Shown piece after piece: positions 1 to 11,589 of a stretch of DNA of 64,000 bases. Each line of letters opens with the position of its first letter. The stretch's first letter is position 1. Position numbers and translations under genes: made by a program. Source of the stretch: Neoconidiobolus thromboides FSU 785 (Eukaryota > Entomophthoromycota > Entomophthoromycetes > Entomophthorales > Neoconidiobolaceae); NCBI GenBank assembly GCA_025603075.1, contig MU626279.1:39952-103951 (forward strand), given 5' to 3'. Under the pieces are notes generated by a model. It worked only from the letters and a program-made list of their open reading frames with translations, searched no databases and was not told the DNA's origin.

Positions 1-114
1 CGATTTTATAATGAAGATGAAACACCACAAAGTATTAATGATCATATGATATCTGTTTATGATGGTTCTTGGTCTGAGTATGCTGCAAGAAAAGACTCTA
101 TTATCACTAAATAA
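1..114 (+). CDS. C-terminal end of a rhodanese / 3-mercaptopyruvate sulfurtransferase (5' truncated by window)
   Basis: Frame 1 is open from base 1 to a TAA at 112-114 and gives 37 residues. The segment VYDGSWSEYAAR matches the conserved end of two-domain sulfurtransferases, where a DGSWxEW/Y motif lies close to the C-terminus. Such enzymes move sulfur from thiosulfate or 3-mercaptopyruvate to an acceptor, usually in mitochondria or cytosol. The catalytic cysteine lies upstream of the window and cannot be checked. The gene converges on the DJ-1 gene, with about 56 bases between the stop codons. The call rests on one motif. Confidence 0.7.
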   Translation, partial: RFYNEDETPQSINDHMISVYDGSWSEYAARKDSIITK

Positions 115-170
115 AAAAACAAGAATTAAATCATATTGGTTACATTCATTTTTTTATTTTACATATTAAT

Positions 171-770
171 TTAAAGTATTAGTCCAGGTTTTATATTATC
201 AACTACCCCATCGCCTACTAGATACTGAGAAATTGCTAATCCTAACTCAAAACAAGCACCTGGTCCAGCACTAAATGAATTTTAATTAGATATTATGAAT
301 ATCGATTACTAATCCTACCCTGTAATAAGATTATCTTGCTTAACTACTTTCTCTTCCTTATAATTATAATTTGTCATGGATTGTTTAACAGTAGGATGAC
401 AAGTTAAATTGAACCCAGCAGCAACTTTAGCTTCCTTGAGAACCGTCGGGCCTGCACAAACAGCCGCTACTAACTTATTACTTTCAAAAAATTGACGAAC
501 TAATTGTAAAACTTTATCATTTTTTGCTAAATTTTCACTGCCCTTAGCACCACCTGGAATAAAACATCCGTCAAATTCAGTTACATCAATATTGCTATTA
601 GTTGTATCGGGTATCAATTTTATCCCTCGGCTGCAAACAGCATGGCTTTCAACGTTGATTCCAAGTATAGTTACTTGAATTCCAGCTCGGATCAAAATAT
701 CAGATACAATTACTACTTCCATTTCTTCACTGCCATGGGCTAAAAATACCAATACTTTTTTAGTACTCAT
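171..770 (-). CDS. DJ-1/PfpI family protein (PARK7-like)
   Basis: Two exons, 319-770 and 171-270, joined by a 48-nt GT-AG intron, give 183 aa, the normal DJ-1 length. The N-terminus VLVFLAHGSEEME carries the conserved Glu18 of DJ-1. Cys105 in AAVCAGP corresponds to the reactive nucleophile-elbow cysteine (Cys106 in human PARK7). The second exon supplies the expected GPGACFELGLAI end, confirming the splice. DJ-1 proteins act in oxidative stress defence and as glyoxalase/deglycase-like enzymes, usually in cytosol and mitochondria. Without the intron the reading frame would stop just after the splice site. Confidence 0.9.
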
Positions 771-3196
771 TTGGTTTGTGTATTTGATAACTAGATAAAG
801 ATAAATTTGATTATTTGAAAACTAACAACTTTGATAACTTTTCAATTGAAATATGACGTAAGCTTAAAGTAATCAATTTATAAAATTTAGATTTTTACTA
901 CTTTAAATGAATAAATTATTTTGAAAATAATCTTATTTAAATTTAAAATTTTATTAGATTAGCTTATCTTTATTATTTAAAAAGTATATCATTACCAATA
1001 ATAAATTGTAAAGTAATAATAAGCGAAGCTTAAAACTTTTATGTATATTTCGTTAAATTAATAAAAAAAACTTATGTTTATTTGCACCAAATTTAAACCT
1101 CCCCATTCCTTCATTGAAGTTTTTCGAGTGTTAAATTAAATTGCACACTAGAAAGTTAAATTTTGTGTAATTTATGAAAGGTTTTTGTACATGAACTATA
1201 AAATCTATTATGAAAAGTATAATCCCTACATATTATTTTATGGCTTGACTCACGTTTAAGTTTTGTAGTATTTTAAAATACTTACTACCTTAAATTTACT
1301 TTAAGTGCTACTACTTTGTTGTACATCCATGTTGACAGTTACATAAAAATAAAAATAATTGGACACACAACCCATTCCACGCTAAAATTATAATGTTGAT
1401 TACCTAACTCAAAAAATTAAAAAAAATGTTACATAGACAAAATTTGAAATAGTAAACTACTAGCTTATTTATTAATTTAAAAAAACATTAACCCATTTTA
1501 ATGCTTGTATTATAAGAAACTATTTGTATGCTTTTTTCACCTATAATATAAATGGTCTATAACTATCTAGACTATTCCTTGATATTACTAATAATATTAA
1601 TAATTAAATGTATTCTTATAGCTTTATCTGTTAGTAATAACTTATTAAAAAATTCATTATTCATACAAATAAAATAAGTAAATCAGTGTAAAATAGGGGA
1701 TAAATCAAATTAAACTATAAAAAGTAACTAAAATAGTCACGATAATAATTCTGTTTAATACTATTATTTATGTTATAGTTGATTAAAACCCTTTGATGTA
1801 GAAAAAAGGAGTGGTAGTAATATGTGATAGACAGTTTATTCTAATTTTTATGATAAAAATAAGCTTTAAAACAATAATAAAACAGTGAGACATTCATAAT
1901 TCCATTACTTCTGCAATTTCAGTAATAATGATAAAAAAATTAAAGATTAGTGATGTTTATATTATAGACGAATTATAAGGGATTAGAAGAGGTATTATAA
2001 ATAGCTACAAATAAAAACGTGTAAAATAAAACACACCATTAACTATACGATTCTTTTATAAAATTGAGCTTAAGAATATTATAAAGTTTCCAACTTTAAA
2101 CTGGGATCTGAGGTCATAATTTAAATTCAAATTTGTTTCTTTCCTTTTAACATCAATCTCGCAATAATAAAACTCCTACAAATAGGTTTGATACCAATAT
2201 ATGAATAAATAAAGGTGAAAAGAATGCTGATTTTTGGTGGTTATTAGCTACAAACTTTACAACAAATCTCTTGTTTTTATCTTAATAGTGAAGATTAATC
2301 CACAGAATATAGTCCATATTCATTATGGGTTCTAAAACGCGATAAGGGGTTTTCCAACAATAATTAAAAAATGTTTAATAAAAAAATAAGAATAAAAGTA
2401 TCCTAGGGGTTAAATAGTTTAAAAGTAAATAAACAATGTGATATGTATATTACCATAGAACAATTATGTAATGGTATATTTTTAACATTCAACGAATTGA
2501 TTTCTAATATTATTCTTTGTAGACAACTAAGTCAGATATTTCTCCAGTTACTATTCTATCGCTGACCCCTGCTCTAAATTTAAAATAAATTAACTTTGCT
2601 CAAATTATTCAATTCTGGAACTAAATCCCAAGTAATCTTAACTCTATTTATTGCCCAAAAATTAAAGCTACTCCAAGTCTAATAGATCACTTAAACATCA
2701 AACTATTTTTAAAAATGTATAACGTCCATTGAATATTAGTATAAAATATTAAGGGATAAAAGGAGCAAGGTTAACTCCATTAAAACTAGTAAAAATGGAT
2801 CAGATCCCCTAAATCAATTAATGAAGCTGATAATGAATTTGAAAGTTCTATTAAAGTAGAAGCTTATCAAAGGTAATTTTGATCAAATTTATGTCATCTT
2901 TAGATTAAGTTAGACAGGCTCTTATTAAAAGTTAAAAAATTAAAAAAAGCTCTGGAATAGAAAATTCTATAAAAGGAAAAATGATTAAGCCGATTTCAAA
3001 GTAGAAAGAGTACCAAATAATCATTATCATAACACAGTAGATAAAAAAAGTATAAAAAGACAGAAAAGAATCTTTTAATAAATAAGTTTAATAATTCAGT
3101 AATTCTTAATTGACTAAATTAATTTGAGTATTGAACATATCAACATTTTAATGTAAACATATCTTATTAATTTAAGATAAACACAACTATATTAAA
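771..3196. other. Gene-poor A+T-rich interval
   Basis: No intact gene seen on either strand. Most frames are closed by stops every few codons. The part at about 2520-3050 has coding-like stretches broken by stops and frame changes (see separate remnant entry). No RNA gene or MITE recognised. Confidence 0.5.
2523..2732 (+). pseudogene. Possible decayed coding remnant, unknown family
   Basis: One frame runs about 70 codons with only two internal stops (both TAA) before a TGA, fewer than expected in DNA this A+T-rich. The translation has normal-looking composition (for example KSDISPVTILSLTPALNL). A second short coding-like piece follows in another frame at about 2790-2880. No family recognised; chance cannot be excluded. 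Confidence 0.2.
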
Positions 3197-3730
3197 ATGT
3201 TAGGTCAATATAACGAAAAGAGAAAAAATAATGGGTTTAGGGATAACTCAAGAGTATACAAACAACACTTAGATGGCCGCCGTCAGTATAAACTCAAGAT
3301 AATACTAGCAACTGTATGTTTAATTGTAGCTATTGGTGGCACAGTAGCAGCCATGTTAGTAACCGAGATATGGTCCTTAGCAGCCATCATTGGTTTTTCA
3401 GTGGGGGTTTATTTCATTACCATCTTATATTTAGTAAAGACTTTTAATTATAAGATAAAAAAGAGAGGTCCTATGTATTCTGCAGAAATCCTTAATAACC
3501 CAAACCGTTCCTCTATTCCACCACCACCAAGCTATCCACCACCTACATTAGCCAAATGTCGTTACTCAGAAGAAGGACAAAGGGCTAGCATGATGCAATG
3601 GGTTAAAATCGAAACCTTTAAATTAGAAATGGGAAACAACGAAAACTATGCTACTTTATTAGACGATGGTTATTCCTTTGATTCTGAAACAATGGGACCC
3701 AATACATGCGAAAGTGTTTATAGCAATTAA
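3197..3730 (+). CDS. Small two-pass membrane protein with proline-rich tail, unknown
   Basis: Intact single-exon ORF of 177 aa, start chosen at the first Met. A basic N-terminal tail of about 33 residues is followed by two hydrophobic segments at about 34-55 and 60-83. After a short basic loop comes a proline-rich stretch (SSIPPPPSYPPPT, about 104-117) that could bind SH3 or WW domains, then an acidic, aromatic-rich tail. This suggests a plasma- or endomembrane protein with a cytosolic scaffold tail. I recognise no family. An (AAT)n run follows the stop within 30 bases. Codon use resembles the other genes here, so it is probably real. Confidence 0.65.
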   Translation: MLGQYNEKRKNNGFRDNSRVYKQHLDGRRQYKLKIILATVCLIVAIGGTVAAMLVTEIWSLAAIIGFSVGVYFITILYLVKTFNYKIKKRGPMYSAEILNNPNRSSIPPPPSYPPPTLAKCRYSEEGQRASMMQWVKIETFKLEMGNNENYATLLDDGYSFDSETMGPNTCESVYSN

Positions 3731-3747
3731 TTTAAATCAAAAGTTGT

Positions 3748-3773
3748 ATAATAATAATAATAATAATAATAAT
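3748..3773 (+). repeat. (AAT)n microsatellite
   Basis: About eight uninterrupted AAT/ATA units just after the stop of the 3197 gene, probably in its 3' UTR. Confidence 0.9.
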
Positions 3774-4374
3774 ATCCATCATCTCCTTAAATAAAACATA
3801 TTGTATTGTGAGCTTACTTCTATTTCTATTAATACATTTGTAGCGTTTTATTTATCATATTGTTTACTATTGATACTTGAATAGTTCGAGGGTGATTATA
3901 AATTATAGTCTCAAATAAGCATAGATCTAGAGTAAATTCGGATTTAACCGGTCCAATAAAGTCATTTAAATTTAGTTTTGATAAATCAAATAATTAGTTG
4001 ATATTACAAGGATCAAATAAATTTAAAGTTTAGCAATAATATAAATTAAAGGTTAAAGAATACGAGTAGGCGATTAATGAGTGGTTAGCTTTAATTAGGT
4101 TTTGGTAGCTTTAATTGATAGAGGTGTAAAAGGAGATTATAGCCTGTAGATAATAAATTTTTAAAGAATAATTATCGCGGATGAAATTATAATATAGTGA
4201 TATTTTAAAGAGCTCATAGCTACTCTTTTTCAAGCCAAAATGGTTGTATTTGATTGTTTTTTAGAGTAAAAGCTAAATTTAAAATCAGACTATTTCAATT
4301 GTTCTTTTTACTTAACAAAACAAATTACTAATTTTTTCAAACTATTATAAATTAGTGTAAAAACACTTTAGGTA

Positions 4375-4980
4375 TTTTCGCCCAGCATCCAAAAGTTAAA
4401 GAAAATGATAGCTTTATTGCTTCACAGCCAGTACCCTTATTACAGAATATCCCATTTTATAATTTGTAACCTGAATTTCAAAATTAAGGCGAGATAACAG
4501 AAGGTTTGCAGTCTCTATTTAACATTTAAGAACATCGAGGGATAAGATAAAACTTACAATATCATTGTTAGTAAGTATTAGCAAAACTCATGGTTTTTAA
4601 ATAATAAATTTTTAAATGAAACTCAAATTTTGTGCAGCAGGTAAGGAACGCAGCATTGAAATTAGAAAGCGGATGTATATATAAGGTAAATGGATGAGTC
4701 GTAGGCAATTACGGGTTTAAAAACTTGCTTTGTTGAGAATTGAGTTTTAAGGATCAAATATTAGACTTTATTTTAATTATTTGAAAGCAGGGATAGTTTT
4801 GATTCTAGCAGTAGTTTGATTTCATTAGAAGCCTATTTAAAGAAAAAAAAATTAGAAGATACTAATAAAAAATAGTTCATACCATTACATATTGTATTTG
4901 ATAGTTCATTATATTACTAAGTTATTAACTGGTCCATTTTTAAATATTTAGATAAAGTAACTTGAAAACATAATTTAACT
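4375..4980 (+). pseudogene. Decayed coding remnant with in-frame stops and frame changes
   Basis: After an acceptor-like site at about 4370 a frame reads about 90 codons with only three stops. A second frame overlaps it and a third (about 4785-4970) gives another coding-like run broken by TAA. Segments such as FIPLHIVFDSSLYY look like real protein. No domain is secure; a fungal transcription-factor-type helical region is one guess. Number and position of breaks argue for a dead gene, not a spliced one. Confidence 0.3.
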
Positions 4981-5899
4981 TAATCATGTGGATATTTTAG
5001 TCATTTAAATGCGCAACTACTATGTAGAAAATACGAGTTATTGAATACTAGTTTAATGCGAGTTATCCTTTATGATTACCAAATAAGACAGCAAATAATT
5101 TTTGTACAAGAATTATAATTAAAGTTAAATTTTAAGAGTTGGAATAGTGGTTATAATTAGGCTACAATTACCTATATATCATATATAGAATATTTAACCG
5201 TAGCGATAAGATTTAAATTTTACTCTATTTTTTTAATAGTATATAATGTAAAATATGCATTATTCAAGTACATGTATGTTGAGGTGTCTCTAGCTTCATA
5301 TATTTTCCCACTCTTAACCATTGTTAAGTGGAAACGTTATTAAACATTTAAACAAAAAAGACATGTCCATATTTAATCTAATGGTATCAAGGTTTTATTC
5401 AAAAAATAACGCGTAGGCATACCTATAAATATAGTACTTGTTTTGTTAAAATACTGTAGTACTTTACTTTTTTTTAAAATTTTTAAAAAATATTATAAGA
5501 TTGCAATACAATAATAAAGCAACTAATATTGTTATATCAAACAAAAAAACATAAAATAAATTTCCAAGTAATGTCATTTTATTAGCATATATATTTAAAG
5601 TTAATACTATCTAAATGAAATGTTTTAAACAATATAACTTTTAATTAGTATAATAAAAAACAAGTATTCGAGCTAATATAATGTAATATTAAATAATTTT
5701 AAATTAAAATCTAATAATATAATATTTTGCTTTTTAAATCATCAAAATTTATTGTTGCTTATTTAAAATAAAACAAAACAATTTTATAGTTAAAAATAAA
5801 GTAAAAATTATTAAATATTAAAAAAACGTTTTTATAAAATTTAACTATTATACCAAAGTATCAAATATGTTAACTCTATTTTATGGTATTTTAAGCATT

Positions 5900-6000
5900 T
5901 GAGAGTGTTTTTTTGGCTTCATCACTTTTTCTTACCTTTTAAGCGTTATCTAAGTGGAAAAATTACTAGTAAAATTGTTAAATCTAGAAATATATTGCCA
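5900..6000 (-). mobile_element. MITE copy A (degenerate, reverse orientation)
   Basis: About 100-bp member of the family described at 56556-56655, with eroded terminal repeats but a clearly matching core. It ends about 97 bases upstream of the tRNA-Cys. Confidence 0.6.
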
Positions 6001-6097
6001 TTTGTATCATTTTTAAATTTAATATCATATTTAATACTATTAGAATTTTGTACTAAAAAATATTTATATACTATAAAAAGAGCTATAATTTTATCTT

Positions 6098-6169
6098 GGG
6101 CGTATAGCTCAGTGGTAGAGCAATCGACTGCAGATCGATAGGTCCCTGGTTCAAATCCGGGTGCGCCCT
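6098..6169 (+). tRNA. tRNA-Cys (GCA)
   Basis: A 72-nt cloverleaf. The acceptor stem GGGCGTA pairs with TGCGCCC (one G-U), the D arm contains AGCTCAGTGGTAGAGC, the anticodon stem ATCGA/TCGAT encloses loop CTGCAGA (anticodon GCA), and the T arm is GGTTCAAATCC. No intron and no encoded CCA, as expected for a eukaryotic nuclear gene. An identical copy lies inverted at 19652-19723. Confidence 0.97.
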
Positions 6170-6618
6170 TGTTTTTACTAAACGAGCTTGAGGTAAAGAT
6201 AGATTGTTTTTTTGGCTGAATCTTAAGTAATTGTATCTTGTGAGTTCAAGGATGACATCTCCTTGGTTGTCATTGATTTGAGGGGAGCTCAGTTATTCAA
6301 TAAATTGAATTTCCATGGTTATTTTTTCTTGAGGAAATCAGGTAAAATTTCCCTGTGTAAATATTGAGTCAAATTTTTAAAACTAGAATCAAATATTAAC
6401 AATGTTACATTTTTAAAATGTCTAATTAAATAAAATAAAAAATAAACCATTATATATGAAATTGTCTCAAGCTATTCAAAATAAATTAGTTATTAAAAAA
6501 TAAACAAGATGTCGAGTCAATAATTGTTAACTCAAGCCATTGAATTATTTAACAACCAAAAGTAAGTTTAAACCTTAATCACTCAAAAAAAGTTAACAAT
6601 TTAACTATTGGAAATAGA

Positions 6619-6718
6619 TGGGGATGTATTTTTGTGCCTAAGAGTTTTACTAACAAATTTTCCGCTTAAATAGCGCTTAAAAAATGGAAAAAATAATGAA
6701 GTCAAAAAAAATATTACC
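6619..6718 (+). mobile_element. MITE copy B (forward)
   Basis: Starts with TGGGGATGTATTTTTGTG and carries the family core; the right terminus is eroded. About 100 bp. Confidence 0.75.
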
Positions 6719-6990
6719 AGATTTTATTCAAAAAAAATGGTGTAGGAAAACCAAAAATTAGACCTAAGTAAACGACTAAAAATTGTCTACTTTATAGTCA
6801 AAAAAAGTGCTTAGCAATCATTTGAGGTTAAGCTTAAATTTAATGGCTCAAAAAGATTTTCATGGACAAAAAGCAGTCTACATTTGTCTCAAGTCTATTT
6901 ATTTTTCAAAAAGATATCCAGTAATAGGTATTTTTTAAGCAATGGACTGCTTTTGACTGATATAATTAGAAATTAATTTTTTATCTTAAT

Positions 6991-7308
6991 ATGATCAACT
7001 TAGTGAAGCTTTATAAACAACCAATAGATATAGAGTTTATGATGCTAACTTTGTATGTAACGTTCATATTTGTCATCTAATAATATTTTGAAACAACTAT
7101 GAATTGAGCAAAAAATTTTCAGAATGATAGCGCGTTTACATTAGCTGAAGTGATTGGCTCTTATCTAATTTTCATCATTCTATTTAGTCTTAGTGATATT
7201 TTTATTTGATCAAAAGTTGGATCTTGTTTGATTGGTTGTAGAGGCTATAATGGCGTTTTCTATCAATATAATTGGTTAATATTTAGTTTAGTGATGATTG
7301 GATTATAA
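6991..7308 (+). pseudogene. Decayed multi-pass membrane protein fragment
   Basis: From an ATG at 6991 one frame runs 106 codons to a TAA at 7306 with four internal stops (TAA TAA, TGA, TGA) and no frameshift needed. The pieces between stops include two hydrophobic, TM-like runs, one containing IGSYLIFIILFSLSDIF. This resembles a broken seven-helix or other polytopic protein. The family is not identified. Stop density is about half of what base composition predicts, so it is suggestive only. Confidence 0.3.
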
Positions 7309-7361
7309 GCTTATAAGTCATTCATGGAATAAAGTAATTTTCTTTTAAATAAGTCGCAAAA

Positions 7362-10247
7362 ATGGACTTTGATGATATAGAAAAGAATCTATCAACCCCA
7401 ATTTCAAGTTTAGTACGAGAGCTCGGACATGCAAAGAGGAGCGAACTAATGAAAAATGGCTCCCAAGTTGGTGGAGTAACTTGTGAAAAGCCCAAAAGCA
7501 CAGCGGTCAGAGCAGATGGTTGGACAGAAAAAGAGGATTTCAATATATTTAGGTCGGTTAGAAAGTATAAAGAAGACTGGGATAAAATAGCATCAGTAGT
7601 AAAAACTCGTACTGCTGAAGAATGTAAGACAAGGTGGAATAATCTTGAATCAAGGAGGTTGTCGAAGCTTAATGCTAAAAAAGCTAAGGAGGCTGCTACT
7701 AAAAAAAACGAAGGCAATGTAGTAAAGAAAAAAAAGGAAGGGGATGCAGTAAATAAAACAAATTCAGGGACTTTTGGATCAGTAAACAATCTTTTTAATA
7801 ATACTAATTTTGATCTATTTATTAAAGACGGGGATTTTGCCAATTCAAACAATAATATTAATCCATTATTAATTCATGATATAAACATGAAGTTAGATAG
7901 TAGTATAATGATGGATAGCAGTGTTTTGGGATTTAATACAGGAAATGTACAAAGCATTCAAGCCTCAAGTACACAAACCGATCCAAATTTTGATTATAAT
8001 TCTTTATTAATTAATAATGAGCCTGCTGAAAATAAAAACGTCACTGACTCCATTAATATGACTAAAAGCTTATCTGGCACAACTGCCCCTTTAAATAACA
8101 TACAAACTCCTTTGTTTCAAGATCAATCTTTTAATGATATTATGAATTTAAACCCTTTGTTAAATGGGGGATATGGTGATAACCAAGGCTTATCAAGCTT
8201 GTTAAATGTTCAAAATTTGGGAGGAAATCATAACTCACTCAATAATTTAACAGACCCTCTTTACTCACAACTCCAAAGACTGCCCAGTCTTAACGATGTT
8301 CCAAATAGTAATCCACAAAACGGTAACCCACTTGATATTTCAAGTTTAGTTGGACAAAATTTACCTAATCCATATGGAATTAATAGCTTAGCTTCGCTAG
8401 GATTGAATAATTATGGGGTAAATTCAGTTAACAATATGTTCGCAGACCTATTACAGCACCCACATGGACTTCAACTTTGGCATACTTACTTAATACTTTC
8501 ACAAAGGAAACCAGACTCCAAAGAAAAGGCAATTACTATACTTCAAAAACTAATCGACGATTTAAAAGATCCTCAAAAAGAATATTTAGATGAGACTGAT
8601 AATGATTTGAATATTCATGTTTATTCAAATGGAAAATTCAAAAAAAATAAAGATAAAAAAATAAGAAAGGGTAATAATCAAAAAGATAATGAATATGAAG
8701 ATAACGACCAAGAGGATGGTTACCAAGACGATAACAAAAAGCTGGCTATAAGGAAGGATGAAGAAGAAGCTATGTTGTATCATCAGCTCTCAACTTATGA
8801 TTTCCCTGACGAGATGGAAGAAGATAATGATTTCTCTTCCAATGAAAGGGACGATGACTCTGAAACAAATGATAGTCCAGAAATGCGAGGTAAAAAGATT
8901 TTTATTTTCGTTTTTTAACTAAATATTTTTAGCTGAGGAATTAGAGAATTTATTAGAAGAAGAAAGTAATATTCAAATAAATCAGGAGATTCAAAACTCA
9001 ACCTGGATGCATGCAAAAGAAGAGTAATATTATTTAGTATATTTAAGTTACAACTAAATATTGTTTAGAAATGGATTACTTTTTGGCGCAAATTGCTTAA
9101 ACTTATTAAGGAAACAAATGCAAAAAGTAAGTAGTTAGTTTTTAAATAGACAATGTTTGACCGTTTAGAATATGCAAATCGTTGTTCAGGCCTATACTAT
9201 AGAAAGTACATTTAGAGGCGCGGATTCAGAAAACGCACGGTATTGGAAAGATCAAATAGTAATGAATATACATTTTAATAAAGCCTTATTAACCTTGAAA
9301 TCAGCTGCATATAAAAAGACTAAACGATTATGGACAATCCAAAACACGTACAAAACTAAATACTCCTATTGATGAGTCGGATCAAGGAAGAGATTATTTT
9401 TCGTTTTTTACAATCCCTGGTGCACAGTACTTAGAAAGTATAATATCAATGATAAACTCTTACATGTTGCCTCCAGAGGGAAATACTCAAAACAAACCGG
9501 GAAATGGTAGTAAATGTGTAGACGAAATTGAGTATCCAAAGGCCACATATTGCGTTGCTGGCTCTGCTAAACAAAAGGTAGAGAAATTTACAATCATTGG
9601 GCAAATTTGTCATAAGATTTTGAATCCGATATTTTTCAAAGAGCTTTTGCCATATTTCGATCCAGGTAACAATGAATTAATTGGTTGTTTAATTATTCTA
9701 ATTTTAAAAAGTACAAAAGAGAACTCGACACATTTTTACTCCAGTGGAAGACAGGTAATTTTTAGTTTACACCGTTTCAATTCAAATTTTATCGTTAGGC
9801 TCCTTACTATTGGTCTTCATAAATTTGGAGATGATTTCCCAAGTATTCGATCACAAATCTTAACCCCAAGGACATCGAAACAATTGGAGAATAGATTTAA
9901 TAATTTAAAGTGTCGTCGTACAGCTTTTAACCCGGTTCAGGTATACTTAAATATATCACTCTATACTAGCTAAAAAATTATAGGATTATTATTTAAGGCA
10001 AATTAAACCTTTGACAGTTGAGGAGGAGGAGCTTCTAAATGCTGTAAGTAAATTGAGATAATTACAACTACATAATAACCATTTAATATAGGGTGTCAAG
10101 CATTATGGTAAAAAATTTAAATTAATTTCACAAAGAATCATACCTCAGCGTCCTCCCTTTTTATTAAGAAAAGCTTGGAAAGACATGGAACAACGCAAGA
10201 ATACCCCATATAGACCAGAGTATATTGAAAAGTTGCAAAATGTTTAA
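7362..10247 (+). CDS. SANT/Myb-domain protein, GON4L-like (nine exons)
   Basis: Exons 7362-8889, 8933-9023, 9069-9126, 9169-9258, 9305-9665, 9712-9754, 9799-9940, 9984-10043 and 10092-10247 give 842 aa with every phase closing. Near residues 50-95 is a SANT/Myb repeat (GWTEKEDFNIFRSV then KTRWNNL), followed by a Lys-rich tract. A long Asn-rich, low-complexity region fills about 130-360, and an acidic region about 400-510. A second SANT-like unit near the C-terminus (FTPVEDRLLTIGLHKFG, then SKQLENRFNNL) resembles the SANT region of GON4L/YY1AP-type nuclear proteins. A related repeat follows. Probable role: chromatin-bound transcription regulator. The GON4L link is from motif memory and is moderate; SANT repeats are clear. 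Confidence 0.75.
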
Positions 10248-10686
10248 AATTGTACTTATCATGTGGTGTATCGCTCTATAGGTGTCAAAATCAAGCATTG
10301 TGTAATTTTAAATGGGAATTTTCCAGATATGTCTTATTGTCTATTTAATATTTTGTTTACTTTCATTAAAATATGTATTATCTAACTATCGTTATATCAT
10401 GATATATTTTAATAAATTAAAATATCTATAGCTCAAATACTTGATGACATCTAATGAGTAAATCACTTTGCTTTGTTCTAATGAAATTTAAACCGTGGTT
10501 TTACTTGGTGTTGGATAAAAGAAAAAGAAAAATAATTTTATACCTATGCTACATGTAAAAAAAAGTCTTATAAAGCCATACCTATTTCAGCCGTAGGCTA
10601 TTATAGTTAAAAAAAGTTCTAAATCAAAAATTAATATCATAAATTAAAATATCTAAATTCAATTTAATAAAAATCTCAATTCCAGT
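10248..10686. other. Intergenic spacer
   Basis: Spacer between the 3' ends of the convergent SANT-protein and SDHAF3 genes. A+T-rich; one short open stretch follows the upstream stop but I see no gene or repeat. Confidence 0.5.
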
Positions 10687-11028
10687 TTAATTAGGTAACT
10701 TTGGTTTTTGCGTTTCTTCATACAACTCATATAGCGTATCAATCTGTTCTGGAGAAAACCTTTCCAAATCTTGGGTCTTTGGTTTGATCCCTGAACTACC
10801 CACTGTCTTCTTTGGTACGTTTTTAAATTCTTCTTCGAGCTGATCTAAGTATATATTCCACTCCTTGGTAAAAGCATTTAAAAACGGCGATTCTAAAGTC
10901 AAATTTTTATGCTTGTGAAATTCTTCTTTTACATAACTGTCACCTATTATCCTCTGATGCGGTGATAGGTTTCTATGTAAGCGTAAGATTTTGCGATATA
11001 GTTGCCTGCCTTGAAGCAGATTATTCAT
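10687..11028 (-). CDS. SDHAF3: Succinate dehydrogenase assembly factor 3 (LYR/ACN9 family)
   Basis: Single exon, 113 aa. The LYR-family signature is present (LYRKILRLHR, residues 10-19), followed by the ACN9-type block IIGDSYVKEEFHKHK and later FTKEWNIYLDQLEEEF. This is the order and length of SDHAF3/Sdh7, a mitochondrial matrix chaperone that helps mature the iron-sulfur subunit Sdh2 of complex II. Yeast acn9 mutants fail in acetate use and gluconeogenesis. The short basic N-terminus fits matrix import. No oddities seen. Confidence 0.93.
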   Translation of the reverse strand: MNNLLQGRQLYRKILRLHRNLSPHQRIIGDSYVKEEFHKHKNLTLESPFLNAFTKEWNIYLDQLEEEFKNVPKKTVGSSGIKPKTQDLERFSPEQIDTLYELYEETQKPKLPN

Positions 11029-11589
11029 CTTAATTTGTGGTTGAAGTGTGGTGTCTTGTAGAAAGTTAAAATTGAAAAATAGTCAACCTAGCAATTCATT
11101 AAATAGTAGATTTTCAAGAATTGATTGGCTATTTTCTATAAAGATTTAGATAGTGTTTATTTTTACAATATAAGCTGTAAATGAAAACAATAGTAATATA
11201 ATATTCTAAAAACTGTTGAGTATTATCTAATAGTTACCCCTTTGTATTTATCGACTTTCTATAAAGGAGTTTCTAGAAGCCATTCACTTATTCAAACCAT
11301 TCTATAAAATATTGAATTAATCATGAATTAATTCCTTTTATCTTAGATTTATAACACTTTTGTCTTCTGATAAAGGAAATAATATGTATATTAACTACTA
11401 AAAAAGTATTAAAGTAAAGATAAATAATCAAATGAAATGCAATAATAACACTAAAAATCTACAAAGAGCAATAGAAAAGCGATAGTAGCATCAATTATTT
11501 TGTTAAATTACTTAAAACAATATTTAAAGTTCACAAGAATAAATTTAAAAATTATATTACTTATAGTTAGTTAAAATTAATATTAGAGT
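11029..11589. other. Intergenic spacer
   Basis: Promoter side of SDHAF3 and the 3' side of the elongase gene. One frame at about 11208-11300 on the plus strand reads some 30 codons, but nothing identifiable follows. Confidence 0.45.

Larger units (their letters stand above)
3731..6097. other. Gene-poor interval with microsatellite, decayed coding remnant and one MITE
   Basis: Holds an (AAT)n tract at its left end, a coding-like remnant around 4375-4980 and a degenerate MITE at its right end, just before the tRNA-Cys. The rest is A+T-rich sequence in which I see nothing. Confidence 0.5.
6170..7361. other. Intergenic: MITE, short palindrome, decayed membrane-protein frame
   Basis: Contains MITE copy B, a 10-bp perfect inverted repeat (6869-6878 with 6945-6954) and the broken frame at 6991-7308. 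A short coding-like stretch also lies near 6210-6340. No intact gene. Confidence 0.5.

Noticed and set aside
1777..2193. Long plus-strand frame that reads protein-like through stops
   Set aside because: About eleven stops in roughly 140 codons, no fewer than expected by chance.
5899..6141. 80-codon plus-strand ORF
   Set aside because: It starts inside a MITE and runs into the tRNA-Cys; its translation is the MITE core plus tRNA sequence.
7322..7852. 176-codon minus-strand ORF
   Set aside because: Antisense shadow of the first exon of the SANT-domain gene, which has clear homology on the plus strand.
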